From: Vitis vinifera | Taxonomy: Eukaryota; Streptophyta; Magnoliopsida; Vitales; Vitaceae | Direction of reading: 5' to 3' | DNA length: 64,000 nucleotides | NCBI RefSeq assembly: GCF_030704535.1 | Contig: NC_081815.1 | Span: forward strand, 6,520,501 to 6,584,500 | Part shown: in pieces, positions 23,856-35,800 of the stretch | How the letters are laid out: every line of letters starts with the position of its first letter | Numbering within the stretch: position 1 is the stretch's first letter | The notes under the pieces: model-generated | What the model was told of the DNA's origin: nothing | Database searches by the model: none | The model's input: the letters and a program-made list of their open reading frames with translations, nothing else | Position numbers and translations under genes: made by a program

Positions 23856-26800
23856 TCTAGGGTTTTCAGAAGTGTGTTTTGGGAGTACACCGTCGTTGCG
23901 GCGGCGGCGATGGCGATGGCGATGGGATCAGTGGTTAGTGGGTTTTAGCGTCTCATGATTTTTGATGTACGAAACTATGTGCGGGAGTTCTCGGGCGATT
24001 ATTTACTCCTACAGCACTGCAGTATGAGTACGGTGCTCCACGTGGGGTCAGTCGAATTATTAATTTTCCCTTTCTGAATTTACTGTTCTCATATCTTCCA
24101 CATTTCACATGAATTTACGAACGCTGATCGGTTATGAAATGCAAAATTATACCATAACTAAAATTTCATATTTTTTTTCATAAGGAAAAAGTGTGTTTTC
24201 GTACGTTCAACTCGTAAAATATAAATTTTAAACAATCATGTAAAAATAATTAATATTTAATTTAATTTTTTAATATATTTTATTATCATAAATACATAAA
24301 ATTAAATTATTTTTAAAAAAATTCTATTTTATAAATATTTTTATAAGAAAATATTGAGTTCATGTCCATTTTTTTTTTAGTCATATTTAGTGATGAAGGA
24401 TATCATCATTACTCAATGAATTTGAGGTTAGATTGTGCACGAAGCATGAAGGTTCTCCATAAGAAGATTATTGGAGAAGAAATGATTGAGAGAAATCACA
24501 TCATTGTTGAAGTATTATATGGGCCCGACCATATTGAGGGTTTTTTTAAAGGAATTTATTTTTGGTAGAATAGTTTTTAATTTTTATTATTATTTTAATT
24601 CTGAAAAAAAAAAAAAAAAAAAAAAAACCTCCCGACCATTGTGTCAACGTCAACTGAAGGCATCTTTGGAAGAATAAACCCCAAAAGCAGAATGATTGGT
24701 AACGTAGGAAAGAAGTAGAAAAAAAAAAAAAAAAAAGGAAAGGAAAAGTCACCGAAAACAAACAAAAAATCAAAGAAACCGCAAACACCCAGAGTCACGT
24801 TACCATACCGTGAGTGATTTAAGGTGATAGGTAGGTGTCAAGAAGGAGCTTGATGTTTGCCCATGAGTCCATGACAAAATTAAGAGAAGTGAATCCTTGC
24901 ATTACAGCAAATAATGCAGAAAACCAGAAATAGGGACTTTGGCAGAATACTATTGGTGAATACTAATACGTGTTAAAGGGGCTTTTCACACTCAGCTTTT
25001 TACCTAGTGGGACTGCCTTATCGGCTTATCACAAAGCAAGATGCCCGAGGTGGGTGGGCAGCTTCTTTTCTATCTGCTGATGCAGCTGTGTGACCCAGAC
25101 CCTGTCTCCTTTACCTGTAATCATGGGAATTTTCATGTTGCATTAACCCCCCGTATAAAAGCTTGCTAAAAGTTACTACAACTTGCTAGCTCTCATTGCC
25201 CTTCTTAGCTTTGATACCATTTTTTAGGCCAATCAAAGCGGAAATGTAAGCATATTATAGAAAAAAAAACATAAAATAAAGTAAAGAATATGAGTTTAAT
25301 TTTAACGTTATTTGGTCGATCACGAGTAATTTTGCTTTATTAGATGTCTTTCATTCTTCTTTACATTTATACCTTGGTGAGCTATTCGGTCTTCCTCAAA
25401 TCGCTATTTTTTTTAAATGAAAAATTCATTCATAACCTGAAATATTTATGTAGATATTTTCACTAGTTTTCCATATTTTATAAGAAAAAAAAAAATCAAA
25501 TTTCAATCTAATATCAATTTAAAAAATATTCTATATAATATTATTTTTATAAAAAAATATTTTAAATATGAATTTAAAACACCTTCCTACCACAACTAAA
25601 CATTTTGTGGGTTCATCAGCCCTTATTTATTAAATTTGAAGTTTCTTCTCTTTCTGCATTTTCCGCATTCTATTTTCCATTTGAAAATGAAATGCAATTA
25701 AATAGGGAACATAGAAAACTTTCATAAATCTAGACAGGCCTAGACCAGGCCCACTTTGGGTCTACAGTGGCCTGCTTGGCTCACTCCCAACTGGTCCAGT
25801 GCGACGGAGAATTAATCGAAACGCCCAAGCATAAATGTGAATACTTTTTGAACATTAATATTTATATAATATTAGAAGAACAAGTCCACGTCAATACTAC
25901 TGCAGGCATCATTCCATGTTAGAAGTCCACTGGAGTCATAAAAATTCAACGACTCAGATTACTTTTGAAATATTTTAGTATCGAGATTTTAAAATCACGG
26001 TAGATACAGACGCGGGCGGTTTCATTAAAAGCATATGTAGAAAGACACCATGGTCAACTGATTGGGACATGGTTTGAGATGAAAAAACTATGCAGAAAGG
26101 CATACAACAGGAGACCAGAGCTCCAGTCTCTATCTTTGTTAATGGAGAAAAGGGTCCAAGGTGTTTCAAACTTAGAAGACAATATGAACATGCAGGAGTT
26201 GAAGACGACTGGTAATAGTGGAGGACCCTACTTAGACCTCCACCTGCATCTGCTGCTCATTTCCTTACTACCATTGGTAGACCATCTTTTTTTCTTCTTC
26301 TTTCTTCCTTTTGTAGCATTAATATTAGATAAGGTTGGTGACCACATCCCCTTTTTTTTACTTCAACTCCATGAAAAATAAATTAAATCTGTCTAATCAT
26401 CGTGAAATTATTCCGCCACAGGAGCCATGTCTCGATATGCGAATCAGGGTGGTCCAATAAAAGCTAATCTAGGGGCTCTCACACGGTCCTATGTTGGACG
26501 TTTCCCAAGCTGTCTAATCCACTTTTGGCCTCGTATCAAAAGTCATTCTATATTTAGTTTTTTACAACTATCACCAACTAATCCCACATGGTTCATCTTA
26601 GATTACATGTATTTTTGGGTCCCTCGTAACTGCAGAGGTAACAATCAGATCATTACGTATATTATTTTTACTTAATTTTATTTTTTTTATCCCCATAAAT
26701 CATTTATTTATGTTGATGTCATCATTTTAGTCGTAATATCGTGTTTTAGCTAATTATGTCCACTCCTATGTAAGAAAGAATTATTCCACGATACCATAAA

Positions 26801-28326
26801 AAATATTATAAAAGATAAAATCAAATATAATTATTAAAGTTTTCAAAATATCACATATTTTCATATTTCTTGTATCTAAATCACGAATGTCTTTTGTTAT
26901 TTTTTATATCTTTATCCACGTCGTATAGTTTTTATAAATACATTTATCTCATAAACCTAAAACATTAATAGAGATATTCCAACTCATTTTCCTTATTTTA
27001 TAAGGAAATATAATATTACAGTAAAACATTTCAATATTCTTTATAAAAACAATCTATATTAATTAGAAATTTTGAACTCTTTCCAACGTTTATTTACACC
27101 TATCTTATTATTTATACTTTTAATCTTTTTTTATACATTTTAAATCCTCCCATGTTTTTGTTTTTGTATGGACCCTTCAACCCTAGAAATATAAGTAAAT
27201 CTAAATTATTTACATGTATATTTAACGTAATTTCTTAGTCAAACTTTTTGAGAAAATTTTAAAATATTTTAAAGTTTTATTTTAATTAATTAATTTATTA
27301 TTATTATTATTGAAACATATATTTATGTTGTTTCTAATTACTAAAACAATGTTTATAAAAATTGAAACTCACTCTTATACCATACTTAAATTGCCTTTAA
27401 TAAACACACAGACATGTGTATAGCATGAAAATTTTGCATTTTTCTTTAAATTTTTCTATCATATTTTATTAATTATTGTCTTTAGGTATCCTCTTTGAAG
27501 TTTTATAACAATAATTACAAGTTCTTTTGTGAATAATTGGCAATGATTCAAAATAGCAAGAATATTATAAATTCATTGAGTTAATGAATAATATTTAGGT
27601 TATGTTTAGTTCTCATAAAATAACGAAAAAAAATAAAAATAAAAATCTATAAATCATTTTATATATTACGAATCAATTATTTTTTTTCATTTTAATAATT
27701 AATTTTAATTATATTTCTTTTTTCTTTTTTTCATATTTTTCATAATAAAATCAAATATAAGAAAAACCTCCACTCCTATGAAAACATGTCCACACTGGAA
27801 TGCCAACGAAATGATTCATTTTATTTAAAGAAATGACAAGGACAAAAATATTTGTTTGATAGACATTAGAAATTATTTAAAACCATATTTGGTGATATAT
27901 TAATGGTATTATTTTTGCTAAGTACTGAATATTGGTGCTTAATTACTTAAAGACTAAAAATTAAATGAAATTAAATATAAAAGACCCACGAAGCTTCCTG
28001 CATAAGGCGAGAATGGTGCATAAATATACTTGTTTATAGCATGTATTTTTTTAAAAAAAAAATTGAAGTAATGGGACAACCTTCCACGTCGTTTTGTTTA
28101 GCTCACATCATCAAACTTAGGGTTCCTTCATAGTAGTATATTTTTTTAAAAACCATAACATAAAAAATAATTTTAAAATTATGGTACTGTTCAATTTTGA
28201 GTGGAATTCGTTTTTTGAAAAAATGAATTAAGTGTAAAAAAAATGATCCCATCTAAGATGAGTTCAATATAAAAATGAATTCGTCTTTAAAAAAAATACA
28301 ATTTAATAAAAAAAAATCAAAATATC

Positions 28327-28365
<39 letters not shown>

Positions 28366-28599
28366 ATTACATTTTAATAATAATTTTCAAAAAAACATTT
28401 AAAAAAAAATCCCCATCCAAATTTCAAATTCTTGCTCTTTTTATTAATTGTTTTTTTCTCTCCTTGGAAAACAAAGAAAATATTTGCTCTATTTCCTCCT
28501 TAATCCCTAAAGTTTCTTAAAAAGGTGAAAATAATACCACAATCATCACCTTATTTTTTCCTTATATTTGACTTAAAAGGAAAATACAAAGAAAAATAA
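23856..28599. other. Intergenic, AT-rich; poly-A tracts, AT microsatellite
   Basis: A stretch of more balanced composition just after the gene is its probable 3' UTR. Poly-A runs lie at 24604-24627 and 24720-24737. CTTTGATACCATTTTTTAGG at about 25210 is a possible reverse-orientation Met-tRNA primer-binding site, too weak to call an LTR. The frames at 24362-24677, 26079-26381 and 26427-26675 have no recognised product. A (TA)n run lies at 28330-28361. Confidence 0.5.
28330..28361. repeat. (TA)n microsatellite
   Basis: Pure TA dinucleotide run. Confidence 0.85.
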
Positions 28600-28880
28600 G
28601 AGTTTGTTTATTAATTGTTTTAGAAAAATAGTGTTTCATTTTTTAGGAAAAAAATATTTGACAATTACAAAACAAAAATTACTTTTCTATTTTTAAAAGT
28701 TAATAATGTTTTTAGTTGTTTTCTAAAACTATTTTAAAAAATAACAGGTTAAATATAAAAAATAATTTAAAAATAAAATATTGCATATAAATTTTATTTT
28801 TGAAATATATTTAAATATATAAAAATAAATTTTAAAAAATGGTCTTTGTTTTTATTTTAAATATTCTCAAACAAACCCTA
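28600..28880 (+). mobile_element. AT-rich TIR element (family A), diverged
   Basis: The left end AGAGTTTGTTTATTAATTGT and right end ATTCTCAAACAAACCCTAAT are roughly inverted. Internal blocks (GTTTTCTAAAACTATTTTAA, AAAATATTGCATATAA) resemble other copies. Confidence 0.5.
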
Positions 28881-29137
28881 ATTATATCATATTTAATTTT
28901 ACTATATTTTTTTTTTTAAAAAAAAATTCTCAGCATTTCTTCCTAAATTTTTGGGAATCCAAGGTAGGCTTTGTGCCCAACATAACATTTTGGGTAGAAG
29001 GAAAATGCCTATATTTCTATTTAAATAACAACCAATTGACCAAATAATGATAATAATTTAAAAAAAAAAAAAAAAAGATTTGGCATGTCGACCTAGAATG
29101 GCTTTGGCAATTAGTCAAGTGAAGCATGATAGTCCGG

Positions 29138-29175
29138 AGAGGGAGAGGGAGAGCGAGAGGGAGAGAGAGGGAGAC
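29138..29175. repeat. GA-rich microsatellite upstream of the kinase gene
   Basis: GAGAGG/GAGAGA repeats about 690 bp before the kinase start codon. Confidence 0.75.
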
Positions 29176-29223
29176 ACTTGGGATGAATTGTAAATTGACT
29201 GGACTGCATGTAACCACCCAGCG

Positions 29224-29365
29224 ATCCACGTGCCGTCTCTCCCCCGATTTCATAAAACATAAGACACAAAAACCTCTCTCTCATTTTTTCCAGTAATCCA
29301 CGTGCCGTCTCTCCCCCGATTTCTTAAAACATAAGACACAAAAACCTCTCTCTCATTTTTTTCCA
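29224..29365 (+). promoter_or_regulatory. Tandemly duplicated G-box module upstream of the Raf-like kinase
   Basis: Two nearly identical units of about 72 bp (29224-29295 and 29296-29365) each begin ATCCACGTGCCGTCTCTCCC. Each carries a palindromic G-box CACGTG (29227-29232 and 29299-29304), the core recognised by bZIP and bHLH factors. The pair ends about 490 bp before the start codon and is followed by a CT-rich leader, so it is likely core-proximal promoter. Confidence 0.75.
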
Positions 29366-29858
29366 TTTCACACGTCTCACGCTCTCTCTTTCTCGTCTCT
29401 CCTCTTTCTCTTCTCTATTTTCTCTTCTTCCTCATATTCCTCGCCACAAACAAAAGAAATTCAACGCACAGTCCACAGAGAGAGAGAGTGTGCGCGCGCT
29501 GAGATTCTGCTGCCACGTTGATCGTTTCCAACTGCACCACCGCTTTGATTTATTGTCCCTTTCTTCTTCTCCTTATCGCTTTTCGCTGTTGCCGTTTCAA
29601 TCTGGTACTTCTCTCGAGCTTTTTCTTTCTTTCTTTCTGTCTTCTTTTTTTCTCTGTTTTCTTTGGATTGAAGAGGGCCTGGTATTTTTCTCGCGTTTTT
29701 ATTTGGTTTTGATATCGTTAGGGTTTATTGTAGTTTCAATAACTAGGACTGAGCCTCTAGGTTGAGAACATTGAAAACTGAACCAAAATAAAAACCCTAC
29801 CTTTCTGTCTCTAGGTTGATTGGAAGTTGCGAGTGCTTTGTGAAAATTTTCCTTTTAG

Positions 29859-32800
29859 ATGGCTTTTGATCAGAACTCGATTCCCTTAGATCTGAGGCCA
29901 TTGAATGTTCCGCGAACGATGGTCGAGGACCCTCGCATTGCCCCCGCCACAACCACGGGCCGGACCACAGAGGGGGTTTTCCCCAACCCAGCCCGTGATG
30001 CTGGTAGCCCAGGGTCGGTTCAGATGTTCTATCCGGCCACTGTGTCGGATGCTGGGTTGGTAGGTTTAGGGTTTGGAAATGCGGTGCCAGGTGTTGCCGC
30101 TTGGTGCCCTCATGTGCCTGTGGCCATTGGGCGTGCTGGAATTAGTCCAGGAGCGATTGGATTGGGCTATAATCCCAATTTGGGGACTCGGGTTGCTGGC
30201 AATGCCTCTGATCAGGCAAGCGATGAAGGTACAGATGACTCGAATTCAGGGAAGAAAGTTAAGTTCTTATGTAGTTTTGGGGGAAAGATTTTGCCTAGGC
30301 CAAGTGATGGAATGTTGAGATATGTCGGAGGGCATACAAGAATTATTTGTCTGAGAAGGGACGTGAGCTTTAATGAGTTGGTGCAAAAGATGGTGGATAC
30401 ATATGGGCAACCGGTGGTAATTAAGTATCAGCTACCCGAAGAGGATCTTGATGCATTAGTGTCAGTTTCTTGCCCAGATGATCTTGAAAACATGATGGAT
30501 GAGTATGAGAAATTAGTTGAGCGATCATCTGATGGATCAGCTAAGTTACGAGTGTTCTTGTTCTCAGCTTCAGAGCTTGATCCCTCTGATATGGTGCAAT
30601 TTGGAAATTTTAATGATAGTGGGCAAAGATATTTTGATGCTGTGAATGGGATTATGGATGGAATTGGGGGTGGTATTGCTAGAAAGGAGAGTATAGCAAG
30701 TGCAACTTCCACACAGAATTCTGATGTGAGTGGAAATGATGCCACTGATAACTTGGTTCAGCATCAAGGGGATGTTAGTGGGCCACCGTTTAGCAGTGCA
30801 TTATCTCCCAAAGGAAATTCGGCTACATCTAATGAACCTGCTACAAGATTGATGTGTGTGGATCCCAACCCAGCAATCTATGCAGATGTCTCTGCCATTC
30901 CATTGGGAATTCCAGTGGGTAATACTGGTCCTCCCCAGACTTCATCTTCTAAGCCTGATGTTGAGTTTGAGAGATCTGTACCCCTTACTGTACAGCCACA
31001 GCAAGTGGGGTTTGATTTGCAGCAATGCCGGATGGATATTCCAGCAACCACAGCTTACTTGCAGTCTTATGTGCATCCTCATCGAGAGGTTACTAACCAT
31101 GCTGATTATGTTCAAGTTCCTCACCAGATGGGGTTCCCAAATCAGCTGTTGGCAACTTCTGGTTCTGTACTGACCCACCAGCAGATCCGTGACAATGCTA
31201 GTGGTGTTAGCTCTCATCAATTTATTCCTGCAGTGCACATGACAATGACCCCTACAGCTTCTCATGTCAGTATCAGACCAAGTGTGATTCAGCCATTGGT
31301 TCAGCCCCAACAGGCCAGGATAGATTGTTACACTGATGAAAGTACATTTGGGCCAAGGGTTGTCCAGCTTCCACTAGACCAAAGCTATAATCCATATCAA
31401 GCCCAGGTCCCACTCCCTCCTGCAGTGGTGGGAGGCTATGGCTGGCATCAAGTCCCAGCACAGGACCATGTAGTCTTATCTGATGGATGGGCTCATCAAC
31501 AAGTAATTCTTCCAGAGACAACCACAAGGTTGGAGGACTGTTTTATGTGTCAGAAAGAATTGCCTCATGCACACTCTGATCCTTTGGTACAGGGACTGAG
31601 AGACAGCAGTGCAAGCTCTGTATCTGATTCAAACTCAGCGTATCATAGCCTCCGATTGGAGGACAATGTGAGAGCCCGTCAAATAAACAGGGTTGTGGTA
31701 ACTGGAGCCTTGGGGGAAGGCATTATTGAACAAGGAGTTGGTGCTCAGCCGAGGGTTCTTGGTCATATGGATCATCAAGCTGGGACACTTCAATCAGAGG
31801 TAGTTGGGATCTGTCAGAACCTTGATGCGCAGCATGAAAATGAGAAAATTATTCTCCAAAAAATGGACAACCCTGATCAACCCAGAGTCCCAATTCCCCA
31901 GGGTGTGGTGGGGTTGGCAGGTGCTGTGCAGTCATCTTATGGTGTATTCACGGGCACTATTCCTCAGACTTCCCAAGAAGAGGCTGTCCAGCAGTATGCA
32001 GTGCCAACCCAGTACCAGGTTAAACCGGACACCTTAGTGAATAGACCAATTAATAGTGATGTCCCTCTATTTGGAGGTGTGCCTTTACAAACATCAGAAC
32101 GCCTGGTTCAGGAATCTCCAAGAGACTATTCTGGTAAACTTCCTGGTGTTGTTCCTAAGGAAGATACTGCAGAGTCTTGCATTTCATTTGATCATATGCG
32201 TCCAATTGATGAGAGGATGGAAAATCTAAGGGTAGGCCCTGCTGAAAATTTTGTTAATAGTGAGCAGAGTAAATCATCTGCTGATAAACCTAGAAAGGAG
32301 GACATCTTGGAACACAGACTGCAGCAAATTGCAGGGAAAGAGGTGCTTCTGGACAGTACATTCAGCAAAGCCAAAATTGTTGTTGAGTCGAATCACAATA
32401 AAGCAACTGAGGTGTTGCCTTGCTCTGCTGCTGAAGTTCCTTACCTGCATAATGTTTGGCCAGTGGAGACATATGAAGTAACAAAACTGCCTATTTTGGG
32501 AACTCTGGCGACATATACACATTCTAAGACTGGGATTCATAATGTGACTTCTGGTGAAGTTTCTTATGGCAGCCCTGCATTTTCCGATGTTGAATCGGCT
32601 TATCTAACAGATAAAGCTCCACCCATATCTGAATGGAATGATGACACCTCGCAGTTTCAGCCAAAGATGGTTCCTACAGATATCAGAGTTGTCTCATCAA
32701 ATGGTAATACACCTTATTTATCCCCGTCTAACAGAATTGGAGATGTTCAAGATTCCTCAAACTCACTCTTCAGCAGCCAGGATCCTTGGAATTTACGGCA

Positions 32801-35800
32801 TGATATTCATTTCCCCCCTCCTAGACCTAACAAAATTACAATAAAAAATGAAGCCTTTAGTATTAGGGAACCATTTGGTGAAAATGGTACGAGCGATAGT
32901 GGGGATATAAATACAGATGTGCAATTGGAGGATGGAGCCCACCAGCCATTTTCCAATTTGGATAAGGATTTCAATTCAGAGCATAGTTGGTCTGCGAAAG
33001 GTCAGAAATTTGTTTGTTTTTTTGTTTAGCTTCTTTTTATGTCTGCGTCTTTGTATTTGAGGGGCTGTTATTCATTGTTTTTGGTTAACAAACGAAGGCT
33101 CAGGAGAGGAAGTGATCAAACAAGAACTTCAGGCGATTGCTGAGGGTGTTGCTGCTTCTGTTCTCCACTCGACTACATCTAATCCTGAAATTTCTATACA
33201 CGAGAAAAATGAGCCTCTTTCTTTGTCCAATAAAGATATAGAGCTTCAAGATAGCGATTTGGAAATGCAGCATAAAAGTAAAGTTGAGGTGCTTAAATTA
33301 CTTGTTCTTACATTTTTTGTTTGTATGTATGTGCTTTTCTTTTTTCCTTGTTTTCCTTTCCCTAGTTTTACCTGCCTTCCATAGGCACACTTGACCAATC
33401 GTTTTTTGCTCTCTAAAATCTCAGGACAATATAAACAAAGTGCCAGAAAAAATTAATATGGGCTTCCCAGTGTCAGATGGCATAGGTCGCTTGCAGGTTG
33501 AGGATTTCTTTACATGATTTCTTGTTGTACTCATGTGTTGCTTGGCTTGCCATCTAACCTACATCTTCTTTTTTTTTTCCTTTTTTTTTGTCAGATCATA
33601 AAAAACAGTGACCTTGAAGAGCTCCGAGAATTGGGTTCTGGCACCTTTGGTACTGTTTATCATGGAAAATGGAGGGGCACTGACGTTGCAATCAAACGAA
33701 TCAATGACAGGTGCTTTGCTGGGAAGCCTTCAGAACAAGAACGTATGGTTAGTGACTCTTTGCCACATTTAAGCATTTTCAGTTTAATTGATATTTCCCC
33801 TCTTATGTCCATATGGTGGTTTTATGCATTACTTCAGAGAGATGACTTCTGGAATGAGGCAATCAAGCTTGCTGATTTGCATCATCCAAATGTGGTAGCT
33901 TTCTATGGTGTTGTTCTTGATGGCCCTGGAGGCTCAGTTGCAACTGTTACAGAGTATATGGTTAATGGTTCTTTAAGAAATTCTCTGCAGAAGAATGAAA
34001 AGTAATGTGCCCTTTTCTGATTCTATTTTCCTTTGTGCTATCTATCTTGGGTAAATTACAGAGACCTCTACTTGCGTTTCTGAAAACAACAGTAATCTCT
34101 CCACCCAAAGAGCAAAAAGAAAAATATAATAATAATAAACTAAAACGGAGTAAACCCTCATCACCACATGATTGTGGTGGAGACAGTGGCGTTGGCTGTG
34201 GGTAACTTATGCTATGCAATTACTGTCCCTCATGTTCTATTTTGATAAAAAAAAAAAATTAAAAAAGTAAAATTACAGAGAGCAGCCATGGTTGCTCTTC
34301 TTTCCCTTGGCTCCCATCCTTCCCCTTGCTCATAAAAAGAAAAATGATTAAAAAATGCATATGAAAAGGCAAATCGGCATGATTCAGTCTGAAAAGATCC
34401 AACACTCATTTTTTATTTTTGAATCCAAAAGCAGAAATTTCACAGGAAGATCTGAAGAGAAACACAGACTATAGATGGCACTGGATAGCCTTCTTCCTAA
34501 AGCTTATGTTTGTATGTACAACTCCAACTTTGGGAATGACCTTGTCCTCAAGCATATTTAGTGGGAAAGGAAAAGGTGGTTTGCGAAGGATTCTTGAAAG
34601 TGTGTGAGCTTTCCTATGAGGCTTCAAATCCATCTCTGCAATTTTTATGTTAACTTTTATAGGATGACCTTACTAAGTTCCAATTTTTTTATTTATTTAA
34701 ATGACTGAGGAACCTTCCATGGCCAAGCCCTTAGGACTCTCCATGGGGACCCAAACCTTGGGGTGCTAACTGCCCCACAACAACTAAGTTCCATCTTTAT
34801 TTTATTTTATTTTATTTTTTGATCGGAAGCAAGAGTCTATTAAAAAGAATAAAGCAAGTACATAAGAAGGTAGAGGAATCCTCCCTAGGTGTACAAAAGC
34901 TGAGAAAAAAATGGTAGAGTTAACCTACTCGAGTATACTAATAAGACCTATACATTTATTTTGGACCATATAAGGATATACATGTTAACCTTTCATGCCT
35001 CCATGGGGTGTAACACATCTCATACGAATCTTCTCTTCCTACTATCCAACCCTTATGACCTACATACTGAATGCCAGCCAAACTTAACAACATTAAGAGG
35101 AATGCCCTTAAACAAGTTCCATCATATTTTTAATATCTCGTGAATGGAACTGAAAGGGTATCTTTGCAGGAGAGGTCTCTGTTATTGTCAAAAGCCTCAG
35201 GGAGGCTTCTGTAACTTATCGTTTAATTTTTTATCTAATATTACTGGTATACACTTGTATGCCATTCTCAAAATAACTAATAATTGATGCATGACTAGTT
35301 GTCATCAGGAATCTTGATAAGCGTAAGCGTCTCTTGATTGCCATGGATGTAGCCTTTGGAATGGAGTACTTGCATGGTAAGAATATAGTGCACTTCGACT
35401 TGAAAAGTGATAACTTACTTGTCAATCTTCGAGATCCTCACCGCCCAATATGCAAGGTTAGTTTCTGGACATAAGGTTCCTTGTTCAGATGGAGGAATTT
35501 TACATGGAAGGATGCTTCATTATTCTCTGCATTCTAATTCATTTGAAATTGTTTGTTTCTAATTAATCTGTGTATGTGTGCTTGCATGTGTCACCCATAG
35601 TTATTTTATTTTAAGTAACTACTTAATCACCTGCATCTTCATTACTGGAAGCATACATTTGTAGAGCTGCTTCTGATGGGTAGTTTGAAGGGGCCTAAGG
35701 TATATTCATTGCACCTAATAAGATGCTGAGAAATATGTGAAATAGGTTAAAGGGGTATCTTGGTAAATCAATTAACTTCGCCTGGTATGCTCTCCAGCTG

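Noticed and set aside
25205..25235. Reverse-orientation TGGTATCAAAGC as a primer-binding site
   Set aside because: An isolated short match without LTR-like sequence or retroelement coding domains nearby.
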